A stretch of 64,000 nt of DNA from VRUE01 sp963788975 (GTDB lineage: Bacteria > Actinomycetota > Thermoleophilia > Solirubrobacterales > 70-9). This document shows, piece after piece, positions 7,930 through 16,276 of the stretch. The position numbers and the translations under genes were made by a program. The notes beneath the pieces were generated by a model, which was not told the origin of the DNA, searched no databases, and worked only from the letters and a program-made list of their open reading frames with translations. The stretch lies in the NCBI GenBank assembly GCA_963788975.1, contig CAWBIJ010000001.1, positions 124,001 through 188,000 on the forward strand. The letters run 5' to 3'. Within the stretch, counting starts at the first letter, position 1. Each line of letters begins with the position of its first letter.

Positions 7930-9147
7930 CTACAGCCCGTAGCTCCGGCCGATGACCTCGAGCATGATCTCGTCGGTGCCGGCGCCGATCCGGTTGAGAC
8001 GGACGTCGCGGTAGGCGCGCTCGATCTCGTACTCCTTCATGTAGCCGTAGCCGCCGTGGATCTGGATGCACTCGTCGGCGACCTCGCAGGCGATCCGCGA
8101 GGTGTAGAGCTTGCACTCGGAGATCTCGCGCACCGGGTACTCGCCGTTGGCGTAGCGCCAGGCGGTGGCGTAGGTGAACTGGCGAGCCGCCTCGATCTTG
8201 GTCGCCATCTCGGCGAACTTGTGGCGGATCACCTGGAAGTTGCCGATCGAGCGGCCGAAGGCCTTGCGCTCCTTGGCGTACTCGAGGGTGCGGTCGAACA
8301 TCCGCTGCGCCCCGGCGACGGCGCCGGCGCAGGCGACCATCCGCTCGCTCTGGAGCTCCCAGGCGATGTGGTAGAAGCCCTTGCCCTCTTCGCCGAGCAG
8401 GTTCTCGACCGGGACCCGCACGTCCTCGAAGGCGAGTTCCGCCGTGTCGGAGGAGTGCATGCCCATCTTCTCCAGCTTGCGCGAGACGCTGAAGCCGGGA
8501 ACGGTCTCGCCGTTCTCGTCGCGCAGGTCGACGACCAGCAGGCTCATCCCGTCGTGCGCTTTCGAGGGGTCGGTCTTGACGACCAGGACGATGAAATCCG
8601 CACGGGCGCCGTTGGTGATGAACGTCTTCGAGCCATTGACGACGAATTCGTCGCCGTCGCGGATCGCCGAGGTGCGGATGCCGGCGACGTCGGAGCCGGC
8701 CTCCGGCTCGGTGATGCCGAGACAGCCGATCTTCTCGCCGCGGATCGCGGGGGGCAGGTAGCGCTTCTTCAGCTCGTCGGTGCCGAGCATCTCGATCGGC
8801 GGCAGCACCATGTCGGTGTGGACGACGAAGCCCATGTTGAGCCCGCCCGAGCCGGTGTAGCTCATGCACTCCGAGCGGACCAGCGAGTAGTAGTAGTCGC
8901 CGCCCTGACCGCCGTACTCCTCAGGGAAGGTGAGGCCGAGGAAGCCGAGCTCGCCCGCTCGTTTCATGATCTCCCGCGGCCAGGTGGTCTCCTCCCACTC
9001 GTTGCGGTGCGGCCAGAGCTCCTTTTTGACCCAGGACTGCATCGATTCGCGCAGGTCTTCGTGCTCCTGCGTGAAGATCATGTGCTTGCGCTCGGCCTGA
9101 TGGTCGGGCTTGATGACTTTGGAGCCGTTGGTCGTCGCGGTCGCCAC
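7930..9147 (-). CDS. Acyl-CoA dehydrogenase (second of two)
   Basis: A 405-residue acyl-CoA dehydrogenase starting at GTG 9147, which has GAGGAGAG six bases upstream. Family blocks are LGITEPEAGSDVAGI, NGSKTFITNGARADF, MHSSDTAEL, GRSIGNFQVIRHKFAEM and IHGGYGYMKEY. As in its partner, the EGT position is not Glu (GAGTDEIM) while Glu occurs in LQSERMVACAG, the isovaleryl-type location. It leads the minus-strand operon ACAD-NTF2-ACAD and is divergent from the enoyl-CoA hydratase operon, so both arms are probably co-regulated. Confidence 0.92.
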   Translation of the reverse strand: MATATTNGSKVIKPDHQAERKHMIFTQEHEDLRESMQSWVKKELWPHRNEWEETTWPREIMKRAGELGFLGLTFPEEYGGQGGDYYYSLVRSECMSYTGSGGLNMGFVVHTDMVLPPIEMLGTDELKKRYLPPAIRGEKIGCLGITEPEAGSDVAGIRTSAIRDGDEFVVNGSKTFITNGARADFIVLVVKTDPSKAHDGMSLLVVDLRDENGETVPGFSVSRKLEKMGMHSSDTAELAFEDVRVPVENLLGEEGKGFYHIAWELQSERMVACAGAVAGAQRMFDRTLEYAKERKAFGRSIGNFQVIRHKFAEMATKIEAARQFTYATAWRYANGEYPVREISECKLYTSRIACEVADECIQIHGGYGYMKEYEIERAYRDVRLNRIGAGTDEIMLEVIGRSYGL

Positions 9148-9242
9148 TGTCTCTCTCCTCGTTCGCTGGAATCCGATGGGCGGCGCCCGCCGCCTGAAAA
9201 GTCGAGTGGACAGTAGCACTTCCCACTTCCTACAGAGTCGGC

Positions 9243-9248
9243 TATGGT
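9243..9248 (+). promoter_or_regulatory. Putative -10 box (TATGGT), leaderless start
   Basis: TATGGT ends eight bases before ATG 9257 and no Shine-Dalgarno sequence lies between, so transcription would begin at or next to the start codon. The same intergenic stretch carries a tandem CACTTCC repeat near 9219-9232 that a regulator could use. Confidence 0.45.
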
Positions 9249-9256
9249 GCGGCCGG

Positions 9257-10039
9257 ATGGACTACGAGGTCGTCAAGTACGAGGTCGCTGAGGGCGTCGC
9301 CACGGTGACGCTGAACAACCCGGAGAAGCGCAACATGCTTTCCGGTCAGATGCTGGTCGAGCTGGTCGACGCGATGAAGACGGCGCGCGACGCCGAGGAC
9401 GTCCGCACGGTCGTCCTCACCGGTGCCGGCGACAAGGTCTTCTGCGCCGGCGCCGACCTGGGCGGCTTCGCCGCCGACGTTCCGCTCGTCCAGAAACACT
9501 TCGCCACCGACCTCTTCCTGGAGTTCTTCAGGCTGATGCCGCGCCTGGGCAAGCCGACGCTCTGCGCCGCCAACGGCCACGTGCTGGCGGGGGGGATGGG
9601 CCTCGCCCTCTCCTGCGACCTGTTGATCGCCAAGGAGGGCGCCACCTTCGGCACGCCGGAGATCAACGTCGGCGCCTTCCCCTACATGATCATGGCGATC
9701 ATCTACCGCAACGTCCCGCGCAAGAAGGTCAACGAGATGATGCTGCTGGGCGAGCGGCTCAGCGCCGAGCAGGCAGTCGAGTACGGGCTCGCCAACAAGG
9801 TCGTGCCGGAGGCCGATTTCGACGCCGCGGTCGCCGATTGGGCCGGCAAGCTGGCCTCGAAGAGCCCGGTGCTGATGCGGCTCGGCCACGACGCGATGTA
9901 CCGCCAGCAGGACATGGCGCTCGACGACGCGCTCGAGTACCTGCGCTCGCAGCTCTCGCTCACCTTCTCGACCGAGGACATCGTCGAGGGCGTCACCGCA
10001 TTCTTCGAGAAACGCGACCCGCAGTGGAAGGGACGGTAG
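9257..10039 (+). CDS. Enoyl-CoA hydratase/isomerase family protein
   Basis: A 260-residue crotonase-fold enzyme. The oxyanion-hole blocks are FCAGADLGGF (about 64-73) and NGHVLAGGMGLALSCD, and FGTPEINVG carries the second catalytic Glu. The first Glu of classical hydratases (GGCEL) is Leu here (GMGLAL), so isomerase or other crotonase chemistry is possible. It opens an operon: its TAG overlaps the GTG of the carboxyltransferase. The ATG at 9257 is taken because the conserved N-terminus starts there and a -10 box sits directly upstream. Confidence 0.9.
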   Translation: MDYEVVKYEVAEGVATVTLNNPEKRNMLSGQMLVELVDAMKTARDAEDVRTVVLTGAGDKVFCAGADLGGFAADVPLVQKHFATDLFLEFFRLMPRLGKPTLCAANGHVLAGGMGLALSCDLLIAKEGATFGTPEINVGAFPYMIMAIIYRNVPRKKVNEMMLLGERLSAEQAVEYGLANKVVPEADFDAAVADWAGKLASKSPVLMRLGHDAMYRQQDMALDDALEYLRSQLSLTFSTEDIVEGVTAFFEKRDPQWKGR

Positions 10040-11634
10040 TGGCCGGCACAGAGCAAGAGACGAAGCACCTGCTGCCGGGGACGGCCCCGCTGGGCGACCT
10101 CACCGAGCAGCTGCACGAGCGGCGCGAGAAGGCGAAGCTGGGCGGCGGCGAGGAGAAGATCGCCAAGCAGCACGAGCGCGGCAAGCTGACCGCCCGCGAG
10201 CGGATCGACCTGCTGGTCGACGCCGGGACCTTCGTCGAGATGGGCATCCATGGCCGCCCCCACTTCGCCCAGCGGGCGATGGAGGGGGTCGAGGCGCCGG
10301 CCGACGGCGTGATCACCGGCTGGGGCGACGTCGACGGCCGCCCTTGCTGTATCGCCGCCTACGACTTCACCGTGATGGCCGGCTCGATGGGGATGACCGG
10401 CGAGCTCAAGGTCACCCGCCTGCGCGAGATGGCGCTCTCCAAGCGGATGCCGTTCATCTGGCTGCTCGACTCGGCCGGCGCTCGCATCCAGGAGGCGTCG
10501 GGCTCGCTCTTCGCCGGCTCCGGCCACCTCTTCCGCGAGGAGGTGGAAATGTCCGGCGTGATCCCGATGGTCGCGGCGATGATGGGGCCCTGCGCGGCCG
10601 GCACCGCCTATATCCCGGCCCTCTCCGACTTCGTGCCGATGGTCTCGGGCCAGGGGGCGATGGCGCTCGCCGGCCCGCACCTGACCAAGGCCGTCACCGG
10701 CGAGGACATCTCGATGGAGGAGCTGGGCGGCGCCAAGGTCCACTGCCGCAAGTCCGGCGTCGGCGACCTCGAGGTCAAGGACGACGAGGAGTGCATCGAG
10801 GCGGTCAAGAAGTACCTCTCCTACTTTCCGACCAACTGCGAGCACAAGCCGCCGATCGCAGAGACCGCCGACCCCGACGACCGCCAGTCGGAGAAGCTGA
10901 TGGAGATCGTCCCCGACTCCTCGCGCCAGCCCTACGACATGTACGACGTGATCGGCGAGATCGTCGACGACGGCGAGTGGTTCGACATCAAGCCGAAGTT
11001 CGCCAAGACCCTGATCACCTGCTTCGCCCGCTTCGGCGGCCAGCCGGCGGGGATCGTCGCCAACCAGCCCAAGCACCTGGCCGGGATCCTCGACAACGAC
11101 TCGGCCGACAAGGCGGCGCGCTTCATCAACCTCTGCGACGCCTTCAACATCCCGCTCGTCTTCCTCCAGGACGTGCCCGGCTTCATGGTCGGCTCGAAGG
11201 TCGAGCACGCCGGGATCATTCGCCACGGGGCGAAGATGCTCTACGCGGTCAGCCGCGCCACGGTGCCGAAGGTGACCGTGGTCGTGCGCAAGGCCTACGG
11301 CGCCGGCTACTACGTGATGTGCGGCAAGGCCTACGAGCCGGACCTGATCGTCGCCTGGCCTGGCGCCGAGATCTCGGTGATGGGAGCTGAGGGCGCGGTC
11401 AACATCATCGGTCGCTCGGCGATCGAGGCCTCGGACGACCCGGAGGCAACCAAAGAGGCGATGCTGAACGCGGTCCGCGAGCAGATCGACCCCTACATCG
11501 CCGCCGGCAACGCGGTGATCGACGACGTCATCGACCCGCGCGAGACGCGCCCGACGATCGTCAAGGCGCTGCGGATGACGAAAGACAAGCACGTCGAGAA
11601 GCCGGCCAAGCGGCACGGGGTCATGCCGGTATGA
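10039..11634 (+). CDS. Acyl-CoA carboxylase carboxyltransferase (beta) subunit
   Basis: A 531-residue carboxyltransferase of the propionyl/methylcrotonyl-CoA carboxylase beta family. It moves carboxyl from biotin to an acyl-CoA. N- and C-terminal crotonase-like domains are clear: LTARERIDLLVD, DSAGARIQE, then VPGFMVGSKVEH and RKAYGAGYYVM. The start is GTG 10039, overlapping the hydratase stop, and its own stop overlaps the next ATG (ATGA). No biotin carboxylase or biotin carrier gene is present in this cluster, so the partner must be encoded elsewhere. Confidence 0.92.
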   Translation: MAGTEQETKHLLPGTAPLGDLTEQLHERREKAKLGGGEEKIAKQHERGKLTARERIDLLVDAGTFVEMGIHGRPHFAQRAMEGVEAPADGVITGWGDVDGRPCCIAAYDFTVMAGSMGMTGELKVTRLREMALSKRMPFIWLLDSAGARIQEASGSLFAGSGHLFREEVEMSGVIPMVAAMMGPCAAGTAYIPALSDFVPMVSGQGAMALAGPHLTKAVTGEDISMEELGGAKVHCRKSGVGDLEVKDDEECIEAVKKYLSYFPTNCEHKPPIAETADPDDRQSEKLMEIVPDSSRQPYDMYDVIGEIVDDGEWFDIKPKFAKTLITCFARFGGQPAGIVANQPKHLAGILDNDSADKAARFINLCDAFNIPLVFLQDVPGFMVGSKVEHAGIIRHGAKMLYAVSRATVPKVTVVVRKAYGAGYYVMCGKAYEPDLIVAWPGAEISVMGAEGAVNIIGRSAIEASDDPEATKEAMLNAVREQIDPYIAAGNAVIDDVIDPRETRPTIVKALRMTKDKHVEKPAKRHGVMPV

Positions 11635-12527
11635 GCTCGTTCGAGAATCCAGTCGTGATCAGCTGCTCGATCAGCGGCGTGATCGCCAACCGCGACCAGT
11701 GCCCGGCGATTCCCTACACGCCGGAGGAGTACGCGGCGGAGGCGCGGCGGGCGGTCGACGAGGGCGCCTCGCAGATCCACATCCACGCCCGCACGCCCGA
11801 CGGCACGCCCTCCTACGAGGTCGAGGACTTCCGGGCGATCACCGAGGCGATCCTGGCCGAGGTCGGTGACGTGATCATCAACTACTCGACCGGGGCGATC
11901 GGGATCCCGATCGAGAAGCGGATCGAGTACCTGCGGGAGCTGCGGCCCGACGTCGCCGCGCTCAACATGAGCTCGATGAACTACGCCAAGTACTCCGCGA
12001 AACGCAAGGACTTCGTCTTCAAGGCCGTCTTCGAGAACAGCTTCGACACGATCATCGAGTTCCTCACCGTGATGAAGGAGCTCGAGATCAAGCCCGAGCA
12101 CGAGTGCTTCGACGCCGGTCACGTCGCCAACCTCGACCCGCTGATCGACATGGGCCTGCTCGACCGGACCCCGCTGCAGATCTCGCTGGTGATGGGGGTC
12201 AACGGCGGCATCCGCCCGACCCCGCGCAACGTCGGCTTCATGGCGGACCAGATCCCCGGCGGGGCTGAGGGCGAGAACCAGTGGCAGGTGATCGGCATCT
12301 CCCGCGACCAGTGGAAGCTGCTCGGCGCGTCGCTGGTGCTGGGCGGCAACGTCCGCGCCGGGGTCGAGGACAACCTCTACCTGCCGAACGGCGAGATGGC
12401 GAAGTCGAACGGCGACCTGATCGCCAAGGCGCGGCAGATGGCCGAGGACGTCGGCCGCCGGGCCGCCACCGTGGCCGAGGCTCGCGAGCTGCTGGGAGTG
12501 CCGAAGCGTGAGCGCTCTGCCGCTTAG
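11631..12527 (+). CDS. BKACE family beta-keto acid cleavage enzyme (DUF849)
   Basis: A 298-residue TIM-barrel enzyme of the 3-keto-5-aminohexanoate cleavage family. Members condense a beta-keto acid with acetyl-CoA to give acetoacetate and a new acyl-CoA. The zinc-binding IHIHAR motif is at about residues 45-50, and the C-terminal GGNVRAGVEDN block includes the family Glu. It overlaps both neighbours (ATGA at 11631 and about 20 bases with the CoA-transferase). BKACE substrates vary widely, so the specific beta-keto acid cannot be read from sequence. Confidence 0.9.
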   Translation: MSSFENPVVISCSISGVIANRDQCPAIPYTPEEYAAEARRAVDEGASQIHIHARTPDGTPSYEVEDFRAITEAILAEVGDVIINYSTGAIGIPIEKRIEYLRELRPDVAALNMSSMNYAKYSAKRKDFVFKAVFENSFDTIIEFLTVMKELEIKPEHECFDAGHVANLDPLIDMGLLDRTPLQISLVMGVNGGIRPTPRNVGFMADQIPGGAEGENQWQVIGISRDQWKLLGASLVLGGNVRAGVEDNLYLPNGEMAKSNGDLIAKARQMAEDVGRRAATVAEARELLGVPKRERSAA

Positions 12528-13743
12528 CGACGTCAAGGTCCTCGACCTGACCCGGCTGCTCCCCGGCGGCTTCTGCTCGCTGCTGCTGGCCGACCTCGGC
12601 GCCGAGGTGCTCAAGGTCGAGGACACCGGGATGGGCGATTACGTGCGCTGGGCGCCGCCCTACTACGGCGGCGAGGAGCAGCAGGAGCTGGGGACTCGCT
12701 CGGCCCTCTACCTCTCGCTCAACCGCGGCAAGCGCTCGATCCGGCTCGACCTGAAGAACGACGCCGGGCGTGAGGCCCTGCTGCGCCTGGTCAAGGACTA
12801 CGACGTCGTCCTCGACGGCTTCCGCCCTGGCGTGCTCGACCGGCTCGGGGTCGGCTACGACCGTATGCGGGACGCCAACTCAGCGATTGTCTATTGCGCG
12901 ATTACGGGTTACGGCCAGGACGGTCCCTACACGCAGCGGGCCGGCCACGACATGAACTACCTCGGCCTGGTCGGGCTGCTCGGGTTGACCGGCGCCAAGG
13001 ATGGGCCGCCGGTTCAGTCGGCGGGCCAGATCGCCGACCTCGGCGGCGGCGGCCTGATGGCTGCTTTCGGGGTGATGGCGGCACTGCACGAGCGGCGCCG
13101 CTCCGGCGAGGGCCAGATGGTCGACGTCTCGATGGCCGACGGTGCACTCTCCTGGCTGGCGATGGTCGCCGGGCGCTATTTCTGCGATGGCGAGGTGCCG
13201 CGACGCGGCGAGCAGCAGCTGGCTGGCGGCCTGGTCTGTTACCTGCCCTATGAGGCGAGCAACGGCTGGGTCACCTGCGGCGCGCTCGAGCCGAAGTTCT
13301 GGGCCGCCTTCTGCAACGGAGTCGAGCGACCGGATCTGATCGAGAAGCAGTTCGAGGCGCCCGGCTCCGACGCCTGGAGCGAGATTGCCGACGTCTTCCG
13401 CTCGCGCAGCCGCGCCGAGTGGAAAGCCTTCAACGACGAGCACGACTGCTGCATCGAGCCGGTCCTCGACCTCGACGAGGCGCTCGACTCAGAGCTGGTG
13501 CGGGCACGGCAGATGGTGGTGGAGATGGAGCAGCCTGAGCTCGGGACAGTCCGCCAGCTCGGCTTCCCGGTGAAGATGAGCCGCACCCCCGGCGACCCAA
13601 CCCGGCCGGCGCCGGCCTTCGGCGAGCACACCGATGAGGTGCTTGGCGAAGCCGGCTACTCGAGTGAGGAGATCGCGGCGATGAAGGAGTCGGGCGCCGC
13701 CGCCGGCCCCAGCGCCGACTCCGCCGCGACGTTCCGAGCATGA
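12508..13743 (+). CDS. CaiB/BaiF family CoA-transferase, alpha-methylacyl-CoA racemase-like
   Basis: A 411-residue family III CoA-transferase homologue starting at GTG 12508. The block around YGQDGPYTQRAGHDMNYLG and QIADLGGGG resembles alpha-methylacyl-CoA racemase. His147 and Asp177 fall where that enzyme's His/Asp proton-transfer pair is expected, so epimerisation of a 2-methyl-branched acyl-CoA is as likely as CoA transfer. Together with two isovaleryl-type dehydrogenases this suggests branched acyl-CoA breakdown. It ends in an ATGA overlap with the MerR gene. Confidence 0.88.
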   Translation: MSALPLSDVKVLDLTRLLPGGFCSLLLADLGAEVLKVEDTGMGDYVRWAPPYYGGEEQQELGTRSALYLSLNRGKRSIRLDLKNDAGREALLRLVKDYDVVLDGFRPGVLDRLGVGYDRMRDANSAIVYCAITGYGQDGPYTQRAGHDMNYLGLVGLLGLTGAKDGPPVQSAGQIADLGGGGLMAAFGVMAALHERRRSGEGQMVDVSMADGALSWLAMVAGRYFCDGEVPRRGEQQLAGGLVCYLPYEASNGWVTCGALEPKFWAAFCNGVERPDLIEKQFEAPGSDAWSEIADVFRSRSRAEWKAFNDEHDCCIEPVLDLDEALDSELVRARQMVVEMEQPELGTVRQLGFPVKMSRTPGDPTRPAPAFGEHTDEVLGEAGYSSEEIAAMKESGAAAGPSADSAATFRA

Positions 13744-14441
13744 GCGCACCGGCCAAGGACCTGCTGCGGATGGGGGAGCTGGCGGAGGCGTCCGGCGTTC
13801 CGGCGCCAACGATCAAGCACTACCTGCGCGAGGGGCTCCTGCCCGAGCCGGTCAAGACCAGCCGCAACATGGCCTACTACCCGCCCGAGTTCGTCGAGCG
13901 GATCAAGCTGATCAAGCAGCTCCAGGAGGAGCGCTTCATGCCGCTGAAGGCGATCAAGTCGGTGCTCGACGAGGACCCGGAGCGGGCTCGTGCCCTGGTC
14001 GAGCTGGAGGATCGCATCCTCGACCGCGCCCTGGCGGGGGAGCGCACCCGTACCAGCGCCGCCGAGGCGCGCCAGCGCTACGGCGTCCCCAAGGATGTCC
14101 TCGACCGGCTCGAGGAGCTCGAGATCCTCAGCCCAAACAGCCGCGGCTACTCGCCCTCCGACGTGAAGATCATCGAGGCGATCAGCCGCTTCCGCGCCGG
14201 TGGCTACGACGAGGAGATCGGCTTCACCGTCTACGACACCCTGCGCTACAAGAGCGCCCTTGAAGAGCTGGTCCGCCAGGAGGTCGACGTAGTGATGAGC
14301 CGCCTCGCTGGCGAGGTTTCCCCAGAGCGCGTGGTCGAGATGCTCGAAGCCGGCTCCCAGCCGCTGCAGGACCTAATCGCCGCCCTCCACACCAAGCTGA
14401 TGGTCGCCGAGCTTGAGCGCCATCGCGCCAGCCGCAGCTAG
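13740..14441 (+). CDS. MerR-family transcriptional regulator
   Basis: A 233-residue regulator. The N-terminal winged helix reads MGELAEASGVPAPTIKHYLREGLLPEP, followed by a long dimerisation helix (EFVERIKLIKQLQEERFMPLKAI). The C-terminal 120 residues lack the Cys metal motifs and probably bind an organic effector. It is the last gene of the catabolic operon (ATGA overlap) and is the natural candidate to control both arms from the 9148-9256 intergenic region. It converges with the epimerase gene, overlapping it by four bases. Confidence 0.88.
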   Translation: MSAPAKDLLRMGELAEASGVPAPTIKHYLREGLLPEPVKTSRNMAYYPPEFVERIKLIKQLQEERFMPLKAIKSVLDEDPERARALVELEDRILDRALAGERTRTSAAEARQRYGVPKDVLDRLEELEILSPNSRGYSPSDVKIIEAISRFRAGGYDEEIGFTVYDTLRYKSALEELVRQEVDVVMSRLAGEVSPERVVEMLEAGSQPLQDLIAALHTKLMVAELERHRASRS

Positions 14442-15409
14442 ACGGTCAGCTCAACCAGACCCCGCTCGTGGCTGACGACGGGCTCGTAGCCGAGCTCGGC
14501 GCGAGCCTTGGAGATGTCGATCGTGCACTCCTGGGTGAGAAGCCAGGAGCGGAAGGTCGTCATCGGCGGCATGCCGGATAGGGGCAGGACCTTCCAGGCC
14601 GTCTCGCAGGCTCGCGCCATCGGCGCCGCGGTCCAGGCAGGCAGGCTGCGATTCGGTGGCTCGACACCCTGGGTTCGCAGCAGCTCGGTGACGAACTCGC
14701 GGAAGACGACCGGCTCGCCGTCGGTGACGAAGTAGGCCTCGCCGGAGCGGCCCTTCCGCGCGGCAAGTAGGAGACCCTCGACCACGTTGTCGACGTGGGT
14801 CGTCTCGGTGACGTTGCGACCGCCACCGACCCAGGCGAAGCGGCCGCTTTCAACCGTTGCGACCATCTCCGGCAGCAGCGTCGTGTCGCCCTTTCCCCAG
14901 ACGAAGCGCGGTCGCAGCACGACGGTCTCGAAGCCGTCGCGGGCGGTCTCGCGGACCGCTTGCTCCGCCCTCGCCTTGGTCGCCGGGTAGGGCGCCCTCG
15001 AGTCGGGACGCAACGGCGTCGTCTCGTCGACCTGAACCAGCGGCTCACCGGCCATCAGCGCCGCCTCTGTCCCGCAGTGGACGAAGCGCCGCACCCCGGC
15101 TTCGGCGCAGGCCGCCAGCGCGTTCCGCGTCCCCTCGACGTTTCCGCGCTCGAAATCCGCCCAATCACCCCACTCGCCGAGATGTGCGGCGAGGTGAAAG
15201 GCGACCTCGGCACCCGCCGCTCCGCTGGCAAGCGAGGCGCGGTCGTTGAGGTCGCCGCGCACCGGCTCGGCGCCCAGCTCGGCGACCCGCTCGGCGGCGG
15301 CGTCGGAGCGAGCCAGCGCCCGCACGGGGTGGCCTTCGGCGACCAGCCGCCCGACCAGCCTGCCGCCGATGAACCCCGAACCACCGGTTACGAAGGCCGC
15401 TGCGGGCAT
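14438..15409 (-). CDS. NAD-dependent epimerase/dehydratase (extended SDR)
   Basis: A 323-residue extended short-chain dehydrogenase. The Rossmann motif VTGGSGFIGG is at residues 7-16, and the active-site YPATKARAEQ supplies Tyr and Lys (YxxxK). FHLAAHLGEW and LRPRFVWGKGDTT resemble 3-beta-hydroxysteroid or dihydroflavonol-type members. It starts at ATG 15409, eight bases after a TAACAT box, so it is probably leaderless. It is divergent from an SDR gene 24 bases away. CerR of bacterial ceramide synthesis belongs to this broad family, but nothing local proves that role. Confidence 0.88.
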   Translation of the reverse strand: MPAAAFVTGGSGFIGGRLVGRLVAEGHPVRALARSDAAAERVAELGAEPVRGDLNDRASLASGAAGAEVAFHLAAHLGEWGDWADFERGNVEGTRNALAACAEAGVRRFVHCGTEAALMAGEPLVQVDETTPLRPDSRAPYPATKARAEQAVRETARDGFETVVLRPRFVWGKGDTTLLPEMVATVESGRFAWVGGGRNVTETTHVDNVVEGLLLAARKGRSGEAYFVTDGEPVVFREFVTELLRTQGVEPPNRSLPAWTAAPMARACETAWKVLPLSGMPPMTTFRSWLLTQECTIDISKARAELGYEPVVSHERGLVELTV

Positions 15410-15417
15410 CGGCCGCG

Positions 15418-15427
15418 ATGTTAGCCT
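15418..15427. promoter_or_regulatory. Overlapping divergent -10 boxes
   Basis: ATGTTAGCCT reads as TAACAT on the minus strand (eight bases before ATG 15409) and as TAGCCT on the plus strand (six bases before GTG 15434). The two hexamers share the central TA. Neither gene has a Shine-Dalgarno, so both mRNAs are predicted to be leaderless. Confidence 0.5.
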
Positions 15428-15433
15428 GGCGCC

Positions 15434-16276
15434 GTGAAGTCGGCTCTGATCACGGGTGCCTCGACCGGTATTGGCAGGGCGAGCGCGCTGCGGCTCGACG
15501 CCGAAGGCTGGCGTGTCTTCGCCAGCGTCCGCCGCGAGGAGGACGCGGAGTCGCTGGGGCAGGCGGCCTCGGAGCGGCTGGTCCCGTTGATCCTCGACGT
15601 CACCGACGCCGGGCAGATCACGGACGCCGCCCGGCGGATCGGGGAGGAGGTGGGGGAGGCGGGGTTGGACGGGCTCGTCAACAATGCCGGCATCGCAGTC
15701 CCCGGTCCCCTGGAGGCGCTGCCGATCGACGATTTCCGCCGCCAGGTGGAGGTCAACCTGACTGCGCATGTCGCGGTGACGCAGGCGATGCTGCCTCAGA
15801 TTCGCGCCGCTCGTGGCCGCATCGTCTTCATCACCTCGATCGGCGGCCTGATGGCCTTTCCGATGTTCGGCGCCTACCACGCGGCCAAGTTCGGCCTGGA
15901 GGCGGTCGGCGACGTCTTCCGTCGCGAGCTGAGCCCCTGGGGCATCTCGGTCTCGGTGATCGAGCCAGGATCGATCGCGACGGAGATTTGGGATCGCGGG
16001 CAAAGCGAAGCCGACGAGTTCCTGGCGCGCGCCAGTGAGGATCAGGTCGAGCTCTACGGCAAGTCGATAGCGGCCTACCGGGAGGTGGCGAGACAGACCG
16101 CGGCGCGTGGCATCCCGCCGGAAAAGGTGGCGAAGGCAATCGCCCACGCGCTCAGCGCGCGCCGGCCCCGCACCCGCTACCTGGTCGGGGCCGACGCGCG
16201 CGCTCAGGCGACCTTCAATCGTCTGCTTCCAGATCGAGTCGTCGACCGGCTGATCTCGCGTTTCACGGGCCTCTAG
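15434..16276 (+). CDS. Short-chain dehydrogenase/reductase
   Basis: A 280-residue classical SDR. The cofactor motif TGASTGIG is at residues 8-15, NNAG at about 82-85, and the catalytic Ser (FITSIGG) and YHAAK follow. A C-terminal extension (RRPRTRYLVGADARAQATFNRLLPDRVVDRLIS) is typical of retinol/17-beta-hydroxysteroid dehydrogenase-like SDRs that act on lipid alcohols. It starts at GTG 15434, six bases after a plausible -10. It converges on the secreted-protein gene with a four-base overlap. Confidence 0.9.
   Translation: MKSALITGASTGIGRASALRLDAEGWRVFASVRREEDAESLGQAASERLVPLILDVTDAGQITDAARRIGEEVGEAGLDGLVNNAGIAVPGPLEALPIDDFRRQVEVNLTAHVAVTQAMLPQIRAARGRIVFITSIGGLMAFPMFGAYHAAKFGLEAVGDVFRRELSPWGISVSVIEPGSIATEIWDRGQSEADEFLARASEDQVELYGKSIAAYREVARQTAARGIPPEKVAKAIAHALSARRPRTRYLVGADARAQATFNRLLPDRVVDRLISRFTGL

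Noticed and set aside
9703..11616. A 637-codon minus-strand frame
   Set aside because: It is antisense to the carboxyltransferase, which has clear family motifs; the translation is Leu/Asp/His/Arg-rich without domains.
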